From: Deltaproteobacteria bacterium RIFOXYA12_FULL_61_11
Lineage (GTDB): Bacteria > Bdellovibrionota_F > JAHFAK01 > YA12-FULL-61-11
Direction: 5' to 3'
Length of the DNA: 20,524 nucleotides
NCBI GenBank assembly: GCA_001799195.1
Contig: MGSU01000338.1
Location: forward strand, 3,688-24,211
Positions 14,907 to 20,272 of this stretch are shown in pieces. How positions within the stretch are numbered: the first letter of the stretch is position 1; each line of letters starts with the position of its first letter. The position numbers and the translations under genes were made by a program. Under the pieces are notes generated by a model. It did no database searches and was not told the DNA's origin. It worked only from the letters and a program-made list of their open reading frames with translations.

Positions 14907-15072
14907 TTCAGTCATGGGTGGTTCGAGGGGTCCTGTCACCTCTCACACCGACGCCGCTGCATCCTGCGCACCACCTGGAGGTGTGCATCCATGCACTCAC
15001 CGTGGCGGGGGTCCCCCGTCGGTGCCACCCCAACGTGGTGATGAACAACCTATAATTCACCTCAAAACTGAA
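14907..15072 (-). repeat. Dispersed inverted-repeat element, copy 3 (two hairpin modules)
   Basis: 166 bp. Ends are TTCAGTCATGGGTG and CACCTCAAAACTGAA, inverted repeats that have drifted. Inside it keeps GGTCCTGTCACCTCTCACA, the CTGCATCCTGCG module (around 14957-14969; the outer stem is weakened compared with copy 1), and a second module GTGCATCCATGCAC (14983-14996). That module has the same place as CCGCATCCTTGCGG of copy 1 but a different, fully paired stem. A perfect CGGGGGTCCCCCG hairpin and CCACCCCAACGTGGTG follow. The third module of copy 1 is absent. It sits between the end of a lipoprotein gene and the nucleotidyltransferase promoter. Confidence 0.85.
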
Positions 15073-15131
15073 TGGGTTACGTTAATCGGCCGGTTTAGAG
15101 TGGCAAAGCTGTATTTCTGTCTCGTTCGCCT

Positions 15132-15638
15132 TCACTCCTCGAGCACGACGAGCTTCAGAGGGGCGGGGTAGCGCGGTTGGAGGGTGCCGGCGGCGACCTC
15201 GATATAGCGCTGCGCTTTGATCGGTGACCCCTCGCCCTCCTCGCGGCAGGTCCAGCTCCCATCGAGCAGCAGGGCCGGTCGCGAGCGGGCTTCGAGGTAG
15301 CGCGGTTCCAGGTCGAGCGGTTGCCAGAGCCGGCCTCGACCATCGGAACAAACCTGTTCGACGGGGGTGAGGTCGTGCTGGTCTCCGACTCTCGCCAAGG
15401 CTTGACCCTCGCAGCCCTCTTCGAGGAAACCGGCCAGGGGACAACGCTGTACCTCTCCGGTGACGAGGTGCAACCCCAGCATCGCGCCCTCGGCGGTAAG
15501 AACCTGGGCCAGGCCTGGTCCCAGACCGAGGAGCCGGCCGAGGGGGGTTCCCTCGGCGTCCTGCACCTGCACGATCGATGGAGGGGGCGCGCACCCGAAC
15601 GCCAAGGCCAGGCACAGCCCGGAGAGGTGGAGTCTCAT
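15132..15638 (-). CDS. Small lipoprotein, last gene of the envelope operon
   Basis: 168 residues from ATG 15638, which overlaps the upstream stop by 4 bp (ATGA) and has GGAGG eight bases before it. Signal peptide MRLHLSGLCLALAFGC with the lipid-bearing Cys16. The mature part has four further cysteines (RCPL, EEGC, QVCSDGRG, WTCREE) that could pair as disulfides, and short strands with turns. I recognise no family. Being coupled to the outer-membrane-like gene, it is probably a partner lipoprotein of that protein in the cell envelope. Confidence 0.75.
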   Translation of the reverse strand: MRLHLSGLCLALAFGCAPPPSIVQVQDAEGTPLGRLLGLGPGLAQVLTAEGAMLGLHLVTGEVQRCPLAGFLEEGCEGQALARVGDQHDLTPVEQVCSDGRGRLWQPLDLEPRYLEARSRPALLLDGSWTCREEGEGSPIKAQRYIEVAAGTLQPRYPAPLKLVVLEE

Positions 15639-16168
15639 GGGGCCAACCTCCACAAGAGGTGCAACTCACCGCCCAGCGAGGTCCCGTGGGCCTGGCCGAG
15701 CCGTGCCGGCAACAAGCGGGTGGTCAGGCGCAGGTCGAGTTCCAACCGGGACACCAGCGTAATACCCTGGGCCAGGCCGAAGGCGAGCAGTCCGGCCGAG
15801 GTCCGTTCCTCCGGGGTCGGCAGAGAGAGCTCGCCAAGTCCCGCGAAGAGGCGGGGGCCGAGTTGCCCCCCGCTCAAGCCGAAGGCGTAGCAGAGGATCC
15901 GACCCCGCACTCCCTCGTCCCCACCGCTGTCGAAGTATTCGAAGCTCAGTCGGTGGCGCTGCCGAAAGCGGTAGCCGAAGCCGAACAGGGCCAGGTCGAA
16001 CAGGTCTTCACCCTCGGGATCATAGCTCTGGTTGAGCAAGGAGAGCCCAAGGTCGAAGCTCTCTCCTTCTCCTTCAACAGTGGAAAGGGTCGGGCCCGTC
16101 GCCTCGGGAGGAGTGCCTGCATGCGCCAGGCAGGTACCCAGGAGCAGGAGGGAGAGAAAGCGTTTCAT
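15635..16168 (-). CDS. Outer-membrane beta-barrel-like protein
   Basis: 177 residues from ATG 16168, right after AGGAGGCCGACG; the open frame upstream of this is the shadow of the previous gene. Cleavable signal peptide MKRFLSLLLLGTCLAHAG. The mature chain alternates hydrophobic and polar residues in strands (FDLGLSLLNQSY, LFDLALFGFGYRF, HRLSFEYFD, RILCYAFGLSGGQLG, ITLVSRLELDLRLTTRL) separated by short turns. It ends in an amphipathic strand (GGELHLLWRLAP), typical of small 8-strand outer-membrane barrels. The family is not identified. It lies 11 bp after the first gene of the operon and overlaps the third. Confidence 0.72.
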   Translation of the reverse strand: MKRFLSLLLLGTCLAHAGTPPEATGPTLSTVEGEGESFDLGLSLLNQSYDPEGEDLFDLALFGFGYRFRQRHRLSFEYFDSGGDEGVRGRILCYAFGLSGGQLGPRLFAGLGELSLPTPEERTSAGLLAFGLAQGITLVSRLELDLRLTTRLLPARLGQAHGTSLGGELHLLWRLAP

Positions 16169-16179
16169 CGTCGGCCTCC

Positions 16180-16785
16180 TCACCATTCCTGTTTGCAGGC
16201 ACAGCTCACCGCCGGGGCCGAGGCCACGGCACAGGCCAGCCAGACATATTGCGAGGCGATGATGGTGATGCCGTAGTACCCCAAAAGGAGGTTGACCGCG
16301 GTGATGCACTCGGCCGTACTGGCCAGCGCGAGGATGGCCTTGCATTGTTCTATTGAGTTGAAACCATAGGAGTTCTTGTACTCGTAGGCGACTCCGGCGA
16401 TCATCCGCGCGGCCCAGTACGCCGGGTTCCAATAGTGCTTGGCGCACTCCGCATTCTTGACCCAGCTCCAACCCCACATTTTATACTGGTCGTCGCTGAC
16501 CTCCTCGATCGAGAACGTTTCGTCGAAGGTCGCTCCTTCTTGGAGAAAGACCTGGGCCTCGAGAAAGAGCGCAGGGTCCATCGTGTCGAGCAGGTCGAGC
16601 ACTGCCTTGGCCTGGCTCTCGGCGTCGGTCGGCGGGGCGCTCGGGTCTTCCGCCGTGTCGGAGACCTCTTGGTGCTTGAGGGTGATGGCCGCTCCGGCAT
16701 CTCCGGGATCGGAGCTATCCGGGGCACAAGCGACGAACAGACAGCTAGCCAGGAAGATGAAGAGGAACAAGCATGAGCGTGACAT
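16180..16785 (-). CDS. Lipoprotein with hydrophobic Cys-containing C-terminal region, first gene of the envelope operon
   Basis: 201 residues from ATG 16785, with AAGGAG upstream. Signal peptide with lipobox LFVAC (Cys20), an acidic linker (~21-60), an amphipathic middle, then from ~115 a Trp/Tyr/Ala-rich region with six cysteines (NAEC, IEQC, TAEC, WLAC, VSC, AC). It contains two hydrophobic helices, roughly ITAVNLLLGYYGITIIA and VWLACAVASAPAV. The C-terminal half could insert in a membrane or be a compact disulfide-stapled helical bundle. No family is recognised; the hydrophobic Cys-rich tail is faintly reminiscent of processed bacteriocin-like domains, but this is not supported further. 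It is followed at 11 bp by the barrel-like gene, so the three genes form one operon from the promoter at 16867-16896. Confidence 0.72.
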   Translation of the reverse strand: MSRSCLFLFIFLASCLFVACAPDSSDPGDAGAAITLKHQEVSDTAEDPSAPPTDAESQAKAVLDLLDTMDPALFLEAQVFLQEGATFDETFSIEEVSDDQYKMWGWSWVKNAECAKHYWNPAYWAARMIAGVAYEYKNSYGFNSIEQCKAILALASTAECITAVNLLLGYYGITIIASQYVWLACAVASAPAVSCACKQEW

Positions 16786-16825
16786 GGTCGGCTCCTTGAG
16801 TTCGAGTTGAGGGCACTACCCCAGC

Positions 16826-16862
16826 GGGTGCCTTGGCCCTGGCAGGGGCAAGGCGCGTGCCC
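16826..16862 (-). other. Strong hairpin at the predicted 5' end of the envelope-operon mRNA
   Basis: A 37-bp imperfect palindrome. The arms GGGTGCCTTGgCCC and GGGgCAAGGCgcGTGCCC pair nearly fully around a TGGCA loop. It has no T-run, so it does not look like a terminator. It begins next to the predicted transcription start and could stabilise the mRNA end or bind a regulator. Confidence 0.5.
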
Positions 16863-16866
16863 GACA

Positions 16867-16896
16867 TGAATAGTATGTAATACAAGGTGTTGTCGA
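16867..16896 (-). promoter_or_regulatory. Candidate promoter of the envelope operon
   Basis: On the minus strand TCGACA (16896-16891, 5 of 6 to consensus), an 18-bp AT-rich spacer and TATTCA (16872-16867). The leader to the ATG at 16785 would be ~75 nt and begin with the hairpin at 16826-16862. Of the rest of the 357-bp gap, 16897-17142 holds one GTCGGACTT-type repeat (16997-17015) and nothing else I can identify. Confidence 0.4.
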
Positions 16897-16996
16897 GACT
16901 GACACGCCGCGAACGGTAGGTGCCGAATCGATATTCCGAATCAGGAGTCTGTTATCTGTCTTGGGTGGAGTACAGGTACGACCCGGGACAGATGAC

Positions 16997-17015
16997 CCCT
17001 AGGTCGGACTTCGAG
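16997..17015 (+). repeat. Short dispersed repeat CCCTAGGTCGGACTTCGA (copy)
   Basis: CCCTAGGTCGGACTTCGA is repeated exactly at 18130-18147. The core GTCGGACTTCGAAG there is close to GTCCGACTTTCGAAG at 20216-20230 and to the GAGTCCG(A/G)CTTT repeats further right, so all may belong to one family. It lies downstream of the HAD phosphatase gene. Confidence 0.6.
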
Positions 17016-17142
17016 GAACCCCCAGGATTAGGTGGCCCAGGGAGGTCCTTATCTCATCGCAGGTAGTAGTAGAACCCGGCAAGCGTTGCAGAGCGGCGAG
17101 GTCGGTGTAACGTCGAGAGAACCAGCACCGAGCTACTTTCTG

Positions 17143-18009
17143 TCAATAGGAAGCGGCAGGTGTAGCGACAATTTCGTTGAGCAGATCCTTCAAGAGTGCT
17201 TGGTTCGAGGAAACGACCGCGACGCGACCGTCGTCACCGAGGGTACAATCGTACAGGTAGTTGGTGATGCGCAGTATGCCAGGCGCTTCGTCATCGCGGG
17301 TGAGGATGTTGCGAATGGGGCGAATAATCGGTATGATATCAGGAAGTTCAGTACGAAACATGTTGACATTGCGCCGGCTGTCGTCGAAGACGGCTCTGAT
17401 GACGAACTGCTTGCGTATTTTCGCAAGCTGTTGCCGCTTGAAGGCGTCATCCTCGCTGGTGTCCGCATCGGGTTTAAAATAAATCCTGGCCAAGGTCGTA
17501 TCGAGCGCTCCGGTTGTGTATCCGTACAAGCGGTGGTGTGCAAGCTGCGCCTCGGTTCCTTCACCGAGAGCTTCCGCGCTGCGACCTGACAGATAGAGTA
17601 CGACGGCGTCGAGCCGCTCGGCGATACTGGCGACGAAATCGACCGCTCCCGGCATAATACAATCGTGTTGCAGAAAAGCCGGATCACGGAAAAATCGTTT
17701 ACCCCACTCGGAGGTCGTTAAGGTACCTTGCTTGGGGTCCCCGCAGATGGTTTCGAGCAGTGCCGGGTCCTTGAGACCAGTTCGTTCGACCGTGGTCTTG
17801 CAATAATAATCCACCTGCTCGTAGGTCAGGTTTTGGAGTGGTTTCAGGTCGAGTTCGCGGCCGACCTCTTGTAGCACAGCTAAGGTACGGCAATTCGTAT
17901 CAAAGATGGTGTCGTCCAGATCGAAGATGACCGCATGGGGGCGTTCGACCGCAGATGCTTCAACCAGGAACATCAACCCGGTGACAACCTGTAGGAACAA
18001 GCGAAGCAT
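17143..18009 (-). CDS. Secreted HAD-superfamily phosphatase
   Basis: 288 residues from ATG 18009, with GGAGG eight bases upstream; a much longer open frame (to 18360) runs into repeats and is rejected. Signal peptide MLRLFLQVVTGLMFLVEASA, cut at an AxA site. The HAD motifs are in order: VIFDLDDTIFDTN (nucleophile Asp30, acid/base Asp32), YLSGRSAEA (motif II Ser), a Lys/Arg stretch (KPDADTSEDDAFKRQQLAKIRK; motif III) and VFDDSRRNVNMF (motif IV Asp pair). This layout fits exported acid-phosphatase-like or polynucleotide-phosphatase-like HAD enzymes in the periplasm; substrate unknown. Composition is clearly less GC-rich than the genes to the left, and it stands alone on the minus strand. The sequence CAGGATG overlaps its start codon. 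Confidence 0.83.
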   Translation of the reverse strand: MLRLFLQVVTGLMFLVEASAVERPHAVIFDLDDTIFDTNCRTLAVLQEVGRELDLKPLQNLTYEQVDYYCKTTVERTGLKDPALLETICGDPKQGTLTTSEWGKRFFRDPAFLQHDCIMPGAVDFVASIAERLDAVVLYLSGRSAEALGEGTEAQLAHHRLYGYTTGALDTTLARIYFKPDADTSEDDAFKRQQLAKIRKQFVIRAVFDDSRRNVNMFRTELPDIIPIIRPIRNILTRDDEAPGILRITNYLYDCTLGDDGRVAVVSSNQALLKDLLNEIVATPAASY

Positions 18010-18102
18010 CCTGGGACCTCCAAGTCGCAAAAACAGCGGCTGTTCAGTAAGCAGCAAAATCCGTTCCCGCGACCGGACGTGTCTTGCCGTATCCCTAGGT
18101 CC

Positions 18103-18149
18103 AAGGTCGGACTGTAAACCCGGTCCTAACCCTAGGTCGGACTTCGAAG
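18103..18149 (+). repeat. Pair of GTCGGACT repeats upstream of the HAD gene
   Basis: AAGGTCGGACT (18103-18113) and CCCTAGGTCGGACTTCGAAG (18130-18149) lie 17 bp apart, with a further CCCTAGGTC at 18093-18101. The second is the exact partner of the copy at 16997. They lie between the divergent HAD and Cys-rich genes and may be operators or remnants of mobile repeats. Confidence 0.55.
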
Positions 18150-18154
18150 CATGC

Positions 18155-18183
18155 TTGCCGTCGGATTGACCCGATGCTACCCT
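18155..18183 (+). promoter_or_regulatory. Promoter in front of the Cys-rich gene (leaderless type)
   Basis: TTGCCG (18155-18160), a 17-bp spacer and TACCCT (18178-18183). An ATG-AAG begins 8 bp after the -10, at the expected transcription start. The same -35/-10 arrangement and ATG-AAG recur at 20141-20179 (TTGCTG-N17-TACTCT), with CCCGATG conserved in both spacers. Confidence 0.6.
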
Positions 18184-18190
18184 TGCCGGC

Positions 18191-18253
18191 ATGAAGACGC
18201 TGGTGGTGAGGGCTGCGTGTGGAAGCAGAGTCCGGCTTTGGAGTTTTATTTGA
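18191..18253 (+). CDS. Short leaderless ORF, out of frame with the Cys-rich gene
   Basis: ATG-AAG at the predicted +1 opens a 20-codon frame (MKTLVVRAAC then GSRVRLWSFI) that ends in TGA inside the signal-peptide region of the next gene. It looks like the first half of a signal peptide. Removing 23 nt around 18220-18242, the length of the repeat located there, would fuse it in frame to FYLIVCSFFAGC. It may be a disrupted original start or a leader peptide. Confidence 0.3.
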   Translation: MKTLVVRAACGSRVRLWSFI

Positions 18254-19428
18254 TTGTTTGTTCTTTCTTTGCCGGTTGTTTCATCGAGGATGAATTCATC
18301 TGTGAACACATAAAACCAAATAGCTATGGCATTTATGGACAACCAATGCGTTTCGACCATTTAAATCGATGTTATTACTTGGAACAGAAAGAGTATCTCT
18401 TCTGTCTTGGTGATAAATTTGCGGTTGACCATGCTGCTATCCCGGCAATTGGGATGATCAGTATTAATGGATACACTTGGTGCGCTGAAGGAGGAAGCTA
18501 CTGTAAATACGAAAAGCTCATCGCGCCGAACGGTAGCTGCTATCAAATCACGGGTAAATACGATCTTTTTGTGAATAGACCACCAATCCCACCATACCTT
18601 CCCCCCCAGCTCTCGCCGCACGGTTGTGGGAATGGCTACATATTGTGCGACGACCTCGACGAGGAAAAAGATAAAAACTCTAAAAAGGTACACTGTCCCT
18701 CCCTTTCACAAGATGAGTGTCTAGCCTCGGTCCATTGTGAACCCATCATGGGAGCAAAATTCAAGGTAGAGAGAAGGTGCCGTTCGGATTCATACCAATA
18801 TTTTGGTTGTACCAATCAGGGGACCTGCAAAAAAAGACTGATCATATCAAAAGAGAACGCAACAACCTGTTGGGTATTTTTCGAGAATTGCGTTCCTGCG
18901 GACTTCGCCCTTACATCACCATTAATTGTAAAAGACAAGAAACAGTCTGTTGATGATGCTCTTGCTCCGTGCAACTTGGATTTATTCAGCAACGAAGAGA
19001 TAGCAACACCACCATACTGGGGTACTTGTGATGACACCAATTGCAGTTCTATGACCGCTGAAGAATGCATGACAGCTATTTCGTGCCAATTTATTCAAGG
19101 TGACAAGTTCGAGGTCGAACAACAATGCCGTTACACCTATGTTTTTGGGTGTACGAAGGGTGGAACCTGTAGTGAAAACTCGATCGTCGTAAAAGAAAAT
19201 GATACAACCTGTTGGTTGTTTAGAAAAAACTGTGTTCCTGCGAGATTTTCGGTGTCTTCATCGCTCCTTGATGAAAACACAGAGCATGATGCTACTGCCT
19301 TATCACACTGTATACCTCTTGATTTCTTAAAAGACGATGAGGAACGGTACCCAAAGGATTGGCCCCAATGCGATTATTCCAATTGGAACGTATACTACGA
19401 AGTTACCAGTGATCATGGTCCCCCATGA
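18217..19428 (+). CDS. AT-rich, cysteine-rich lipoprotein with two tandem 8-Cys domains
   Basis: 403 residues if started at GTG 18217, giving MWKQSPALEFYLIVCSFFAG before lipobox Cys21; the frame is open back to ATG 18151, but that lies in intergenic repeats. No ribosome binding site supports any start. The body is rich in Cys, Tyr and Asn. Two repeats align over their full length: 18691-18906 (HCPSLSQDECLASVHC ... TTCWVFFENCVPADF) and 19039-19248 (NCSSMTAEECMTAISC ... TTCWLFRKNCVPARF). Each has eight cysteines in the same places, probably four disulfides. An N-terminal third (to ~18690) has its own cysteines. No family is recognised; it resembles secreted disulfide-rich adhesin or toxin-like modules in general character only. 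Base composition is far more AT-rich than the rest, suggesting recent acquisition. The locus is bracketed by identical 23-bp direct repeats. Confidence 0.75.
   Translation: MWKQSPALEFYLIVCSFFAGCFIEDEFICEHIKPNSYGIYGQPMRFDHLNRCYYLEQKEYLFCLGDKFAVDHAAIPAIGMISINGYTWCAEGGSYCKYEKLIAPNGSCYQITGKYDLFVNRPPIPPYLPPQLSPHGCGNGYILCDDLDEEKDKNSKKVHCPSLSQDECLASVHCEPIMGAKFKVERRCRSDSYQYFGCTNQGTCKKRLIISKENATTCWVFFENCVPADFALTSPLIVKDKKQSVDDALAPCNLDLFSNEEIATPPYWGTCDDTNCSSMTAEECMTAISCQFIQGDKFEVEQQCRYTYVFGCTKGGTCSENSIVVKENDTTCWLFRKNCVPARFSVSSSLLDENTEHDATALSHCIPLDFLKDDEERYPKDWPQCDYSNWNVYYEVTSDHGPP
18219..18241 (+). repeat. 23-bp direct repeat, left copy
   Basis: Runs GTGGAAGCAGAG-TCCGGCTTTGG, identical to 19579-19601; the copy at 20073-20096 differs by one base. 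Here it lies inside the predicted signal-peptide coding region of the Cys-rich gene. Confidence 0.8.
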
Positions 19429-19578
19429 ACAATCTACTAGAGCCCTTGAGGAGGAACCCACCCATGACCCCCAAGAGTGATCGAACCAACCTCGCGACCC
19501 GAGCGTTGAGCGAACCAGGAGCCAACCCGGCCTCGGCCCATCTCACCCGTCAGCCGGGCCAGGTCTCGAGGCAAACGC

Positions 19579-19601
19579 GTGGAAGCAGAGTCCGGCTTTG
19601 G
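19579..19601 (+). repeat. 23-bp direct repeat, right copy
   Basis: Identical over 23 bases to 18219-18241, 1360 bp away, with the Cys-rich gene between them. The flanks differ (CGC on the left here, TGC-GT there). Confidence 0.8.
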
Positions 19602-19700
19602 TGCCCTATGCTCGATAGCGCAGCCTACGGGTAGGATAGCGGTGACCGACCGGGTTTCGACCTGCGGAGTGAGGTTGACGGGATGATCGATCCTGCCGGC

Positions 19701-19854
19701 CGACATCCTTTGTCGATTGCATCGGCGCATCCTGCGCGCAATCGACACTCCTCTCATCCTGAGAGTCGCTCTTTGGACGACAAGAAAGGAGGCAAAGAAG
19801 CGTCGGGGGCGCTCCGGGAGGACCAGTCTGACGACGCTGCATCCTGCGCGTCGC
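19701..19854 (-). ncRNA. Cluster of hairpins with GGA loops on the minus strand (candidate CsrA/RsmA-binding RNA)
   Basis: Four hairpins have different stems but the same loop: CGACATCCTTTGTCG (19701-19715), GCGCATCCTGCGC (19725-19737, inside a longer GTCGATTGC/GCAATCGAC stem at 19712-19746), CTCTCATCCTGAGAG (19751-19765), and a bulged stem at 19832-19853 tipped by GCATCCTGC. On the minus strand the tips read CAAAGGATG or CAGGATG with GGA in the loop, like the binding sites of CsrA/RsmA. An unpaired CAGGATC follows at about 19689-19695. The first two hairpins share bases, so not all can form at once. No convincing promoter or terminator was found, so the strand and the RNA itself are inference. 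Confidence 0.4.
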
Positions 19855-20072
19855 TTACACGGCCGCTTCCCTGCGTCCAGCCCGGATCCGAGTGGCGCGC
19901 CAAGGTCGCGCCGCGTACCGTTTGTGGTTCCTCGCAGCGGGCACCCCAGGTCTCCCGGAGCACAAACGAGGTTGGAAAGCCGAAAGCCCTGGGCCTCGAC
20001 CCCCGTGTACCAGTACGGCGACCTCGATCGCGGGCTTTGGTTGGTTGGATGTGCTACCGATGTGTCGAAAAA

Positions 20073-20096
20073 TGGAAGCAGAGTCCGACTTTGGAG
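20073..20096 (+). repeat. Third copy of the 23-bp-type repeat
   Basis: TGGAAGCAGAGTCCGACTTT then GGAG. It matches the left copy over 24 bases (including the GAG end) except for one G-to-A change. It lies 45 bp before the second leaderless-type promoter. Confidence 0.75.
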
Positions 20097-20140
20097 AGTA
20101 GTTTTTGAGTAGTTGCATTTCCGGGACAACGCCGCTTTTC

Positions 20141-20169
20141 TTGCTGCCGAATAAACCCGATGGTACTCT
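20141..20169 (+). promoter_or_regulatory. Promoter in front of the Sel1-repeat gene (leaderless type)
   Basis: TTGCTG (20141-20146), a 17-bp spacer and TACTCT (20164-20169). ATG-AAG starts at 20177, the predicted +1, but stops after six codons (20177-20197). From -35 through the GAGTCCG(A/G)CTTT repeat at 20214-20230 the block parallels 18155-18241. Confidence 0.6.
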
Positions 20170-20213
20170 TGCCAGCATGAAGAAGGTAGCCAGGTGAGTG
20201 TGGTGTTAATACC

Positions 20214-20230
20214 GAGTCCGACTTTCGAAG
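20214..20230 (+). repeat. GAGTCCGACTTTCGAAG repeat (fourth right-hand copy)
   Basis: Shares GAGTCCGACTTT with 20073-20096 and the CGAAG end with the GTCGGACTTCGAAG copy at 18136-18149, so it links the two repeat sub-families. It lies between the promoter and the start of the Sel1-repeat gene. Confidence 0.65.
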
Positions 20231-20272
20231 TCCTCTGTCAACGTATAAATTGTAGTGGCATGATTCAAAACA

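Larger units (their letters stand above)
19429..20140. other. Repeat-rich stretch without a recognisable gene
   Basis: About 710 bp. It holds the right copy of the 23-bp repeat (19579-19601), the cluster of TCC-loop hairpins (19701-19854) and a third 23-bp-type repeat (20073-20096). Open frames run through it on both strands (for example 19437-20129 on the minus strand), but none has a ribosome binding site, signal peptide, domain or sensible composition. It could contain a non-coding RNA or gene remains. Confidence 0.6.

Noticed and set aside
2554-15072. The dispersed element read as transcription terminators
   Set aside because: There is no T-run after the stems, and copy 1 lies between two divergent genes where no transcript ends.
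16180-16785. The Cys-rich C-terminus of the first envelope-operon protein as a bacteriocin
   Set aside because: Only a vague resemblance; the lipobox and operon with a barrel-like protein fit an envelope component better.
19437-20129. 230-codon minus-strand frame in the repeat-rich stretch
   Set aside because: It has no domain, no signal and no ribosome binding site, and includes the hairpins and repeats in its coding frame.
16997-20230. The short repeats as a CRISPR array
   Set aside because: Spacing is irregular (tens to more than a thousand bases), repeats are not uniform, and there are no cas genes.
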